Source: Limnoperna fortunei (lineage: Eukaryota > Mollusca > Bivalvia > Mytilida > Modiolidae). From it: a DNA stretch of 64,000 nucleotides. The position numbers and the translations under genes were made by a program. The notes under the pieces were generated by a model that saw only the letters and a list, made by a program, of their open reading frames with translations, did no database searches and was not told the DNA's origin. Below are positions 24,366-37,200 of this stretch, piece after piece. The stretch lies in NCBI GenBank assembly GCA_944474755.1, contig OX104114.1, forward strand, positions 82,260,623-82,324,622, given 5' to 3'. Each line of letters starts with the position of its first letter. Within the stretch, counting starts at the first letter, position 1.

Positions 24366-24951
24366 CTAGCAATTTTGAGCTTTGTGGTTATACCCACTGC
24401 AATTATAACATTGAAATCTTTGTCGAAATCTGGCAGGTCTCCTATTTTGCTGTCGTCTGATACTAGTATCAAAGATTCTCGTCTCTTTTTCATGTCTACT
24501 AGAACTTCCCTTCAACTTCAGAATTTCCTCGGTGATAGCCGTCATTCCTTCCTCCATTTTCTTCATCCAGTCTTCTAACTTGGTATTAGTCATAACTTCA
24601 CTGACTTCTTGTTTAACCCCATCCCCTTCGTAAGTTTGTCTCAAATAACCTCTATTTTCACGCCGTCGTTTCTCAGCTTGGTTATATGCTTCTAGCTCTA
24701 CTGCCATTTGTATGGCATCATTCAGACTCTTGGGTCGGGTTTGCTCAATGCGCAAACGCATGTCTGAATCTACCAAGGAATCCAAAGACATACTGGATAA
24801 ACCTATCCTCATAGGCTTTCATTAAAATGTCATACTTTTGTCTACTTTCTTTCGGCAGGTCTCCCAATATACCTCGCGCCTGTCCACTTAATGACACAGC
24901 CAGATATAGCCCTTTCTGTTCGTCGTTCCATTGATTGACTATTGCGCGCAT
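24366..24951 (-). pseudogene. Gypsy gag remnant with zinc knuckle
   Basis: Two overlapping frames (24745-24951 and 24366-24812) together give a gag-like protein. The first has capsid-like sequence (WNDEQKGLYLAVSLSGQA). The second has a KxLNDAIQMAVELEAYNQAE linker, a basic stretch, and a CCHC knuckle CYNCSGYNHKAQNC spaced C-X2-C-X4-H-X4-C. The two frames are offset, so gag is broken. Confidence 0.8.
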
Positions 24952-25401
24952 TTCAAAATGTGATAAATAATCAATCCATGAAGTTATCCCATCATATTTG
25001 TTTGGCTTTATTTTTTACTCCTGTATTACCACTACCTGTGGTTTGCCTACTTTTAACATTCACACTTTGATTCCTATTTAACTGGGACATTTGTGGGTCA
25101 CCTGGTAACGGTAAAGTATCTCCTACTGCCAAATCTTCCTCTTTATCAAATTGAGCAAAATGAACTTTTTTTATGTTCACTTACTGGCGTACACCGAAAT
25201 GACCTGTGTTTTAAATTTAATGAAGAAGATAACCCTGAATCTCTCCTTTCTTGCAAAGTATCATTTTTCACATGTTAAACAACACGCGGGGTTGACGTTC
25301 TGAGGGACTGCTCTTTAAGGCTTCTTTCTAAATATTTTAATTCATGCGTCAATTCATCTATTTTTTAATCAAGATTTGCCATTTTGTAATTGTACGTCTC
25401 T

Positions 25402-25419
25402 CAAATCCCACCGCTGCCA
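25402..25419 (-). other. Gypsy primer-binding site
   Basis: On the plus strand this 18-mer reads CAAATCCCACCGCTGCCA, which looks like the T-stem and acceptor end of a tRNA ending in CCA. On the minus strand it starts TGG and lies just upstream of gag, as a retrotransposon primer-binding site should. The tRNA identity is not certain. Confidence 0.6.
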
Positions 25420-26189
25420 CAAAATTTATGTCGCGTACCGGTCGGTTGCGTGTATTAAGTTCGTACCTAGTTACCCAGGATATGAGAGAAATTGCTTTAT
25501 GGCAGACAACTGTATATGGGACGCCACTTACAAAGTCACAATGGCAGACCACCTAATTCGTGGTAATACAACCTTCTATCAAAATGGCACTCAAGTGGCG
25601 TACAACTCTACATATACTGCACTATAATCACTTCTAATGAACACCCTCCCAACCTTTAATATCAATGGTGTTCCAGATAATATGTGGCTAACCAACTATT
25701 GCTATCTAATATATACAGTGTATACCTTATGAAAGAATTACAACACTATGTATATATATTTATGTCACTTGGTATTAGTATAAGCCTTATTCAGGAGTTA
25801 CAATACCAATCCCAAGCAATATTCACTTACAAATCTTTCCTTTCTGTCTGTAAAAGACAATGGCCACAATACAAATGACAAAGTTACAAAAAAAAGATTG
25901 CAGCTGCTTAAATACTAGGGGGAGCGTCCACTCTGATGGGTGTTAGATTGTTCCATTATGAGGTGCGTTTGATCTATAATTTACATCTGGGATCCAACCG
26001 GATATACATAAATGTACCTATCTGAAGGATTATATTTAAGTATATTAATATTCTGGTTTATCACATGTTAATCGCTGCGTATTTAAATGTGCCGCATATT
26101 GTTTGTACGTGGAACGACTTCCATCTAAGCCGGCTCATCTATGTGCTCTACCAAAGAGTTGTCAGAACGGTTGACTAAGATATTGCCTA

Positions 26190-26610
26190 AGTGAAAGAAG
26201 AGGATTTAGAATCACGATCAATATCTGAAATTTCATTTGTTAGAACCTTTGATTATTCAACTCTATATACTACCTTGCCGCACGAAAAACTAAATTCCGG
26301 TCTGAAGGAAATCGTACATAAAGCCTTTGCTTACACATATGCCTACAAATATGTAGTTGTAGTTTACAACAAAACATTTTTTCTACTTAAGAACTGAATG
26401 CAGAAGGGAAATTATGCTACAGCAAAGAACAGGTTTAAAGTATGCTTTTTTCTGATCGACAACATATTTGTAACTTTTGGAGGCCGTGTTTTACAGCAGA
26501 CAATCGAAACTCAAATGGGTACAAACTGTGCCCCACTCCTTGCCGATTTGTTCTTATAACACTTAATTCCTTCGGCGTCTTATAAAAGACAAAAAGATAG
26601 CAGAAGCTAG
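26190..26610 (+). pseudogene. Penelope-like element reverse transcriptase remnant
   Basis: The frame at 26191-26397 reads FDYSTLYTTLPHEKLNSGLK and YKYVVVVYNKTFFL. After frame changes the sequence continues with TQMGTNCAPLLADLFL. In my memory these are the conserved RT blocks of Penelope-like and related retroelements that are abundant in molluscs. The YxDD block and the GIY-YIG endonuclease are missing. It is a short dead fragment. Confidence 0.7.
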
Positions 26611-27484
26611 GTCTTTTAACTTTACATACATATAGATATATTTATGATAACCCTTAATTTGCTGAGTGGCTTCAGTTAATATATCCTTCGGTGTTTCTTC
26701 GACGTCCGACATTTTACAAATGTTGCCGAAAAGAAATAAGACAAATTATGCGATTGGTTTAATAAATATTAAGTGAAATGATAATCCAATCAAAAGTGTG
26801 TAATAAATCAGAAATTGTAAACAATAACAAGTGCATGTGGAGGTGTGCCGGTTCATGAATGGTATATTTATGCATGTATTAAATGTTTCATAGTATTACA
26901 CCCATTAAATTTTATTTAATAAATTAACGTGAATTGCCCACATTGAAATTTTCTAAAAAAAACCTGATATAATTTAAATTAAAATTTAATCAGAGACATC
27001 AACTGTTTATGTATGAAAGAAGTTGTATAAAAGCTTGAGAAGTATTTTGAATTGCACATGATTTTTACTAAAAGATACACTTTAAACCACACACCTTACC
27101 CTAAAAACTGAAAACATTAGATTTATATAAGTAGTATAAGTAGTTTATGCCTCGTCTTACAGAGGGACATATATACTAAAAAGTAGTGAAATGTCCCCGA
27201 TATACAGTACTTGAGATAGAAGACCAAACATTTGTAGCGATCAATCATTGGTCACCAATCACTGAAAAATCAGGTACTAATCAGTCAGATTAGTCCAATA
27301 GCTTAAAATCTGTCGGGCTATTCCCAATCACTATACATCTCTCAATTGATTGGTATGGAACATTCAGTGGATTGATTTGAGTGGTCTAATCTATTCAGAC
27401 ATTCAACTAGTAGTTGGTGAAATGGACAGATGTGATTGATTTATCAAAACTACCTTAATTTCTGGGGAAAAAAATTGACATGGT

Positions 27485-28405
27485 TAATGAACTTTGCATG
27501 TGATACATGTATATGTGTGGACCCTGACATACTTAATGAACTATGAATGTGACATGTGTATTATTGGCCAGAGGAACCTTACATAGTTAATGAACTATGC
27601 ATGTGACATATGTGTATTTATAGCCAGAGGATCCTGACATAGTTAATAAACTATACATGTGACACGTGTGTAAATATGGCCAGAGGAACCTGACACAGTC
27701 AATGAACTATGCATGTGACATGTGTGTATTAATGGCCAGAGGACCCTGACCTGACATAGTTAATGACCTATACATGTGACATGCGTATTAATGGCCAGAG
27801 GAACCTGACATAAGTTAATGAAGTATGCAGGTGACATTTGTGTATAAATGGTCAGACCCTGACATAGTTAATAAACTATGAATGTGACACATTGCATTAA
27901 TGTCCAGGGGACCCTGACATAGTTAATGAACTATGAATGTGACATGTGTATTAATGGCCAGAGGACCCTGACATAGTTAATGAACTATGAATGTGACATG
28001 TGTATTAATGGCCAGAGGACCCTGACATAGTTAATGAACTATGAATGTGACATGTGTATTAATGGCCAGAGGACCCTGACATAGTTAATGAACTATACAT
28101 GTGACATGTGTGTATTAATGGCCTGAATAATATGACATAGTCAATGAACTATGCATGTGACATGTGTGTATTATTTGACAGAGGACCATGACCATGACAT
28201 AGTTAATAAAATATACATGTGACATATGAATTAATGACCAGATGACCCTGACATAGTTAATGAACTATGCATGTGACGTGTAATAATGGCCAGAGGAACC
28301 TGACATAGTCAATGAAATATGCATGTGACATATGTGTATTAATGTCCAGAGGACACTGACATAGTTAATGAACTATGCATGTGACATATGTGTATTAATT
28401 TACCT
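27485..28405. repeat. Tandem array of about 55-bp units
   Basis: About 16 imperfect copies share the words GTTAATGAACTATG, ATGTGACATGTGTATTAATG and GCCAGAGGACCCTGACATA. Three consecutive units at about 27925-28085 are nearly identical, which suggests recent local amplification. Each unit contains CATAGTT-AATG-AACTATG, a 7-bp inverted repeat with a 4-nt loop. There is no coding sequence. Confidence 0.9.
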
Positions 28406-29959
28406 ATCACCATTACTTATTTCTTTTAATGGATAGCAGGAGATTTGATTTTATAGGTAAAAAAAATTTATTTGTATATCCACATGAATTTTAAATGTAA
28501 TAAAGAAACGAATATTTATCATAGATGAATTAAAAGGTAAAATAGTTAACAATACAATAAAAAAAAATGGATAATTTTTTATGTACAGGTACATTCCTAA
28601 ATCCAGCTAGAAAATAAAGGCAATAACAGAATAGGTCACAGGTTTACACAAGTGGAGTTGGAATAACATGATAATAGTTGCTGATTGTATTAATATGTTT
28701 GTCTATACATATTTTAGAGTTACATGGAAATAGAGGATGTTTATGTTGTGTTACCAACTGGTGGGTGTGGTCTCAGGATGGAGACAGTACTAAAGAGTAC
28801 TGTGAAGTCCTAAACAGGTCACTTATACTCTTTACAATACAGTCATTTCATAGGTGAGTAAGTCTATGTTTCTTAACACCAAAAATACAACTTTTCTTCT
28901 ATAGGACAGGGTAAAAAAATGTACTACATGCTTGGCAAACTAATGTTAAAACTGTTTCAAGTGAGATTGTTGTTATAACACTTAGTCAAAAATAGAAAAT
29001 GGTAACAGCTTTTAAAAATTTTTTGCTAATGTACTTTGAATTGTTAAATTACATGTATAAATATAGATGTCGACGACTGGTTAATTTGGAAAATAGCTTA
29101 ATACTAAAATAAATGTGATATATAAAATATGTGTTGATATGTATTGTAGTACATGTACAGAAAACAAATAAATATTGCAATATATGTTTATTGTCTAAGC
29201 ATTTATAGCTCATTGTGGAGTATCTTATACCTGATTTCAAAGAAAGGAGATTGTTCACCAAATTTAGGAGCTTTAAGAAAAGCAAAAGATGGCTGAATTT
29301 TACTGCCGTTATAATTTTATGTTAGTTTTGTGATTTGTCGGTTTAACAACATAAAAAAAACCGAGGGTACCATTATTTGTTCTAGAACCTTGTGGTGTCC
29401 CATTTTAATTTGGGTCTTTAGGTTTGTTGCAGTACACCAAGGAATCTAGAGGGCGACATAAAAACTAATAATGTATGTGTCAATCAATCTAATTGTTATT
29501 CATTTAAACCCACTCAATTGACATCCTGTGCTTAGCAAACACCCATTATAAATGACCACTACTGTCAAGTCGCTATTATCTGAACCAGTTTTATAAGACA
29601 ACTTGCATTTCAAGACCTATATTTGACCTGTTGTTGCAAGGATTTACATAAACAGTTGCAGACTACACGATATATTTACAGCATTCTGTAGTTGGAGCTT
29701 CTTTAACTGCTTAATATTAAATAAGTATAACTAATTGTTATTCATCTTCCTTGTGCAGAAAATGTTATAGATGCAAGCTACCAACTTTAATAGATCTCTC
29801 TTGTCACAATCTGCATCAGGTTGCCCAGATTAAAGATGACACTAAAGTTCAGTAGAATCTCATTAGGAAAATTTGTATGAAAATATTGCCATTTGGATAG
29901 GAAAAAACTCACAGAAAATTGTGTACCGGTAATCTGAATAACACTAGCACACTGCTGCA

Positions 29960-30045
29960 GGGCCACTTTCAGGATGTTTTCAGCTGTATCATAGCATCAT
30001 TATTGGAGAAGGAAGCTGAAGTAGCCATGGAGACCCCACAATATT
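29960..30045 (-). mobile_element. SINE body fragment
   Basis: The sequence CCACTTTCAGGATGTTTTCA, then GCTGTATCATAGCATC and GGAGAAGGAAGC, matches the tail-side body of the window's SINE family at clear divergence. Confidence 0.5.
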
Positions 30046-30894
30046 TGCCAATCCCTGTTGATCAAGGTTGGAATTCTGCACAGTTTGCTCAAAGTTAGAC
30101 TAGTTAGCAATAACCCTATTTCACAGATAAGTGATAAACAGGATCACCAACTACTTAAGATTCTAATAAGGCAATTTTTGACAGGTGTGGAAATAAAAGA
30201 AATATCAAATAAAAAACAGAATTAAGTAAGAGTTATCTGTTAAATAGTTCTGCATGTTACAGTAATAAACGTTACACACATATGCATTCTACCACCAGTT
30301 ATTTAGTCAAGATATTTTAATGTTTCCTTTTATTTCTTAATGGTCTCTGAATCCTTCACAAAGTATACAAAGAGTGTTTAGAAACAATAATTATTAATTT
30401 TTAAATTATTAGTTATTTTGACAGTATGGAGGAACTAATTAAAGTTTGTTTTTGCCTGCAAAAACTGATGTCCACCTTCCTAAAATTGAACTTGGAGGGA
30501 AAATTTTGTTACAAGGGAAACAGGTTGTCTATATCTACCCAACCCCCCCAACCCCCATATTTGACATAACTTCCCAATTTTCATACAGTTGTTAATTCAT
30601 GTCATGATGCATCCTCCCAAGTCAGGGGTTCTGATTCCACGTTTGCTCCATTATCAAAGTTTCTGAAAATTCTGTTTTAGAGGATTTGTGCAGGCAAAAA
30701 TGCAAAATGGACAGATGGGACAAAAACAATGTCTCTCTACCAAAGTGGGGAGACATAACTATTACTCAAATAATTATCTCCCTTGACTCAACAACAAACA
30801 TCTCTCCCTTAAATCATCCATATTGGACCAGATTAACTCTAATTTTAATTATTCAATTAATTGGACGATCAATTTAAATATCATTGAGGTGGGC

Positions 30895-31080
30895 AAGCAG
30901 TTATGGTAGTTTATTATCTGCTATTGGCCTTTCAACACTGAGGCAGTCAGTACGGGCCTTACTGCCGGAAGGATTTTCCCAACTTCAACCTTACTTTTCA
31001 TCGAGAACTGTGGCTTTCTCAACTAATACAAACTGGATGCCATGAAATAGCTGGAAAATTGATGAAACTGCGGTAAAGCA
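30895..31080 (+). mobile_element. tRNA-derived SINE, diverged
   Basis: Recognisable words are GTAGTTTATTATCTGCTATT, CAACACTGAGGCAG, CTGGATGCCATGAAATAGC and GATGAAACTGCGGT in the family order. It lies just downstream of the HUS1 stop on the opposite strand. Confidence 0.5.
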
Positions 31081-31213
31081 AATAATCAAAATAATATTGA
31101 TATTAAAGACAACATTAAAAAAAATGTATTCAACGGTCATAAATATAACAAAATACATAATACATGTGTTATAAATGCGGGAAATACTGATGATCTCCAC
31201 TTTCAGTGTGTGT

Positions 31214-34200
31214 TCATGATGTTACAACTGGCATAAAATACTGTAAGGACACATCTTCATTCAACAACAGGAAATGTACCACCTTGTTGTTGACAATATC
31301 TGAAACAAAATAAAGATATTAGTTTACTTGAAAATAAGAAACTCAATGGTGTTTTAACGAAACATTTAGCAATTTTTCAGTTTTATCGTTGCATCCAGTT
31401 TTTATTGGGGGAGGAAGTCAGAGTAACAGGAGAAAACCCTGACCTTCGGTAGAAAGTTTATGTAACAGAGTTTAAAAAAATGCACACATCAAAGAAAACC
31501 ATGACGAAAATACTAATGATTCTTATTGTTAAAAAGAAATTTCATTACATCGGTGACAAAACCTTTATCAATTATACACATTAGATTAATTTTACAATAG
31601 AAATATTAAAATTCAAATATTATACAATAAAAACAAACTGGATTATTTACAAATATTTCTGTCCTTTGGAGCTTCCACCCTGAATTAATATTCCAAATAT
31701 TACCATATGCATGTAAACAATAGTTATTAAAGAACCTCAGTGAGCAAGCTCACAATACCCCACGTTTTCCCTTTACATCAAGGTGGTATTTGGTATATAT
31801 ATTGGTACATTGAAGTTTCATGAAAATCCATGAAGAAATGAAAGCGCTATCCCGGCAACAACTTTGAATATACATGTGCATGAAAGTTGATAGTCCACCT
31901 CCTAAAAATATGGTCCCCCTTGACAAATTTTCCTAAATATCAATCCCAAGCACCAACTACAAGTAACAATTTTCAAAAGTTTCATGAAAATTCAAGAAGA
32001 AATGAAAGCGCTATCCAAGTGACATATTGAATATATATGTACATGAAAGTTGACTAAGTCCCCCTCCCAAAAATATGGTCCCCTTTGACAAAATTCCCTG
32101 AAAATCAATCCCATCTAAGAACCTACTATAAGTAACAATTTCCCAAAGTTTCATGAAAATCCATGAAGAAATGAAAGTGCTGTCCAGGCAACAACATTGA
32201 ATATATACATGTACATGACAGCTGACCAAGTCCCCTCCCCCAAAAATATGCCCCGCCCCCCCTTGACAAATTTCCCTGAAAATCAATCCCATCCAAGCAC
32301 CTACTATAAGTAACAATTTCCCAAAGTTTCCTTAAAATCCATTAAGAAATGAGAGCGCTATCCAGGCGACAACAGCATGACACATGGATGGATGGACTGA
32401 TGAGTCATTAACAATATATCCTTTGCAACTTCCTTGCGTGGGGTATAAATACTTACTGCATATTACTTTAGTTGGATTGACTAACTGTCCAGACAAAAAC
32501 TGAGCAAATTTTCTAATATCAATTCTGGCCTTGCTGAACTCATTACGATCCCTCTCTTGTGAACTGTCATGTGAACTTGGAACCTGATCTAATGCTAAGA
32601 TAGAAAACAACATTAGTGTTACTAAAGACCTTAAACAGAATTGTTCAACTTAAATCTGTATAAAAGGATTCAAAACTTCTCATTTTTTGCACAACTGGAC
32701 ATTAAAATTACATTTATATGCAAAATTTCAACAATGAATCTAATTTTGTTCACAAGAAAGATGTATTGATAATATTCCAGATATTCTTTAAAGCTTTTTT
32801 AAAAAGATAGTTTACAAGGTGTTTGACTGTACCACTCATAATGGTTTTAGTCTGGATACCATTCAGAGTCCTGCAAGTTACTGGACTAGCATGAAATGAG
32901 TGTCAGTTAAAGATCAACTGTATAAAAGTTGGCAGCTATGTATCAAATACCTAACTAAAAAAAATAAGTATTAGGAATTATCTTACTAAAAACTAAGTAC
33001 TAGAAAAGCAGGGCTCACGTAGGGTCAAAATTATAGGGAGAAGTCACTTCTCTTTTGGGTGGTTGACAGGGAGAAGTGAGGATAGAACAGGGAGAAGTAG
33101 GTGGACAACAGGAAGAAGTTGCATTATATGTCGGGAAAGCGTCCTGTTTTCTTTGTTTTTTTTTTTAAATAAGTATTGGCATTTGCATTCTTATTGTTAT
33201 ATGTTTTTTTTCAGCAATTTAATTTATTAAGGATAAAGTATCAAAGATTTGATTCACTATTCAGTATACTTATTTCACACATTTTCATAAATACATGTAT
33301 TAAACATAACAATAAAAAAAGAATAAACTGTCACAAAACTGTTCATTAAAATAAATGTTTCTTTGTCATTGGCACACAAATTGATTGAATTTAGTGAAGT
33401 ACTATAAGAACTAGAAGTAGAAAATTACATCATTGTGACACATAATATATTATGTAAAATGGTAAAATTCACTATTAAAAGTATTTTAAAATATTTCACT
33501 TTTAAAAATTTGTTTAAAGTAACTGCCAAAATACATTTTAACTACGTTTCTGTCATTGCAATACTCATTTCATACCGATGAGCGTAGTACATTTGCAATC
33601 TCCGGTACCAAATTTATATCCGCTCCGGAAAATTTAATGTTTTTTGCACTAAACTGGTTTTCGGTCGTATTTTAAACCTACGCTTTATATACTTAATACA
33701 AATTAAACGGGTACCAGTTGACTTTGTGGCACGTAAACATAATAAACATGACACGGTATCAAAAATACGACGATTCATACCAAAATGGGAATAAAATTTT
33801 AAAGGCGACATTAGGCAATTCTACAAAATGGTAGGGCAACTTCACTTTGGAAGATGATCGAGGGTGAAGTGGGTCCACAATAAAGTGACTTCTTCGCCCA
33901 AGTCGCCCTCCAACGTGAGCCCTGGAAAAGGTGTGATGCAGCTTTGATTATAACGCATCAATTCATTACAGTTATCTTACTTGTTGGGTTGATTAGATCT
34001 AACATACTTGATGGATTGATCAGATCTAACTTACTTGATGGATTGATCAGATCTAACTTACTTGATGGGTTGATCAGATCTAACTTACTAGATGGGTTTA
34101 TCAGATCTAATATACTTGATGGGTTGATCAGATCTAACTTACTTAATGGGTTGATCAGATCTAACTTACTTGATGGGTTGATTAGATCTAACTTACTTGA

Positions 34201-37200
34201 TGGGTTGATCAGATCTAACTTACTTGAAGGCTTGATCAGATCTAACTTACTTAATGGGTTAATCAGATCTAACTTACTTGATGGGTTGATAGATCTAACT
34301 TACTAGATGGGTTGATCAGATCTAACTTACTTGATGGGTTGATAGATCTATCTTACTTGATGGGTTGATCAGATCTAACTTACTTGATGGATTGATCAGA
34401 TCTAACTTACTTGATGGGTTGATCAGATCTAACTTACTTGATGTTGTGATCAGATCTAACGTACTTGTTGGGTTGATCAGATCTAACTTACTTGTTGGGT
34501 TGATCAGATCTAACTTACTTAATGGGTTGATCAGATCTAACTTACTTGATGGGTTGATAGATCTATCTTACTTGATGGGTTGATCAGATCTAACTTACTT
34601 GATGGATTGATCAGATCTAACTTACTTGATGTGTTGATCAGATCTAACGTACTTGTTGGGTTGATCAGATCTAACTTACTTGTTGGGTTGATCAGATCTA
34701 ACTTACTACATGGGTTAATCAGATCTAACGTTCTTGATGGGTTTATCAGATCTAACATACTTGATGGGTTGATCAGATCTAACTTACTTAATGGGATGAT
34801 CAGATCTAACTTACTTGATGGGTTGATTAGATCTAACTTACTTGATGGGTTGATCAGATCTAACTTACTTGATGGATTGATCAGATCTAACTTACTTAAT
34901 GGGTTGATCAGATCTCACGGTTGATCAGATCTAACTTACTTGATGGATTGATCAGATCTAACTTACTTGATGTGTTGATCAGATCTAACGTACTTGTTGG
35001 GTTGATCAGATCTAACTTACTTGATGGGTTGATCATTTCTAACGTACTTGATGGGTTGATCAGATCTAACTTACTTGAGGGGTTGATCAGATCTAACTTA
35101 CTTGATGGGTTGATCAGATCTAACTTACTTGATGGGTTGATCAGATCTAACTTACTTGATGGGTTGATCAGATCTAACTTACTAGATGGGTTTAGCAGAT
35201 CTAACTTACTTGATGGGTTGATCAGATCTAAAATACTTGATGGGTTGATCATTTCTAACGTACTTGATGGGTTGATCAGATCTAACTTACTTGAGGGGTT
35301 GATCAGATCTTACTTGATGGGTTGATCAGATCTAACTTACTAGATGGGTTTAGCAGATCTAACTTACTTGGTGGGTTGATCAGATCCAACTTACTTGATG
35401 GGTTGATAAGATCTAACTTACTTGATGGGTTGATCAGATCTAACTTACTTGATGGAATGATCAGATCTAACTCACTTGGTGCGTTGATCAGATCTAACTT
35501 ACTTGATGGGTTGATCATATCTAACTTACTTGATGGGTTGATCAGATCTAACTTACTTGAGGGGTTGATTAGATCTAACTTACTTGAGGGGTTGATCAGA
35601 TCTAACTTACTTGATGGGTTGATCAGATCTAACATACTAAATGGGTTTAGCAGATCTAACTTACTTGGTGGGTTGATCAGATCCAACTTACTTGATGGGT
35701 TGATCAGATCTAACTTACTTGATGGAATGATCAGATCTAACTCACTTGGTGCATTGATCAGATCTAACTTACTTGATGGGTTGATCAGATCTAACTTACT
35801 TGATGGGTTGATCAGATCTAACTTACTTGAGGGGTTGATCAGATCTAACTTACTAAATGGGTTTAGCAGATCTAACTTACTTGGTGGGTTGATCAGATCC
35901 AACTTACTTGATGGGTTGATAAGATCTAACTTACTTGATGGGTTGATCAGATCTAACTTACTTGATGGAATGGTCGGATCTAACTCACTTGGTGCGTTGA
36001 TCAGATCTAACTTACTTGATGGGTTGATCAGATCTAACTTACTTGATGGGTTGATCAGATCTAACTTACTTGAGGGGTTGATTAGATCTAACTTACTTGG
36101 TGCGTTGATCAGATCTAACTTACTTGATGGGTTGATCAGATCTAACTTACTTGGTGGGTTGATTAGATCTAACTTACTTGAGGGGTTGATCAAATCTTTC
36201 TTACTTGGTGGGTTGATCAGATCTAACTCACTTGGTGCATTGATCAGATCTAACTTACTTGATGGGTTGATCAGATCTAACATACTTGATGGGTTGATCA
36301 GATCTAACTTACTTGATGGGTTAGATCTGATCCCTCAACCCATCAAGTACGTTAGATCTGATCTTACCCCTCAAGTAAGTTAGATCAGATCTAACATACT
36401 TGAGGGGTTGATCAGATCTTACTTGATGGTTTGATCAGATCTAACTTACTAGATGGGTTGATCAGATCTAACTTACTAGATGGGTTCAGCAGATCTAACT
36501 TACTTGATGGGTTGATCAGATCTAACATACTTGATGGGTTGATCATTTCTAACGTACTTGATGGGTTGATCAGATCTAACTTACTTGAGGGGTTGATCAG
36601 ATCTAACTTACTTGTTGGGTTGATCAGATCTAACTTACTTGATGGGTTGATCAGATCTAACTCACTTGATGGGTTGATCAGATCTAACTCACTTGGTGGG
36701 TTGATCAGATCTAACGTACTTGATGGGTTGATCAGATCTAACTTACTAGATGGGTTGATCAGATCTAACATACTTGATGGGTTGATCAGATCTAACTCAC
36801 TAGATGGGTTGATCAGATCTAACTAACTAGATGGGTTGATCAGATCTAACTTACTAGATGGGTTGATCAGATCTAACTTACTTGATGGGTTGATCAGATC
36901 TAACTTACTTGATGGGTTGATCAGATCTCTGAAGTGTGTACTGACTGCTGCCATGTCAGTCTCCACACTTAACTTCATCTCTCCATTCTGATTAGCTGCG
37001 AGCACCTGTAAATGAATGAAACTTAACCAAGGAGAAAAGAGATGTTCCATTATATGGTAAACTAATAGCAATTTAATTTGGTGTTACCTCCAATTGAGGA
37101 AATTTATGTTTTTCTATGTTTAAGTTTCTGGAATATATTTTTTTTACTCTGCCAACAACTACCCAATTATCAATACATGTAATTTGGAATTGGCTTTTTG

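Larger units (their letters stand above)
19700..25560 (-). mobile_element. Decayed Ty3/Gypsy LTR retrotransposon
   Basis: On the minus strand the order is primer-binding site, gag with zinc knuckle, aspartic protease, reverse transcriptase, RNase H, integrase, then an AT-rich 3' region. This is the Ty3/Gypsy order. The frame is broken many times. I could not align a matching pair of LTRs by eye. The 3' LTR is probably within about 19700-20780, and the 5' LTR would start at about 25421. The copy cannot be active as it stands. Confidence 0.85.
28410..31213. other. Gene-free stretch downstream of HUS1
   Basis: AT-rich spacer between the tandem array and the HUS1 stop codon. It contains SINE remnants at 29960-30045 and 30895-31080. 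A short helicase-like peptide (DVYVVLPTGG near 28735) is too short and interrupted to call. Confidence 0.4.

Noticed and set aside
28735..28775. Helicase motif I-like peptide DVYVVLPTGG
   Set aside because: Only about a dozen residues, without the following lysine of a Walker A site, and no further helicase motifs in frame nearby.
33944..36826. Long repetitive ORFs on both strands, up to 353 codons
   Set aside because: They are by-products of a 27-bp repeat unit without stops; no start context, no domain, and the array is explained by the HUS1 splice junction.
33973..36929. CRISPR array
   Set aside because: There are no unique spacers between the repeats, the units are head to tail, and the locus is animal.
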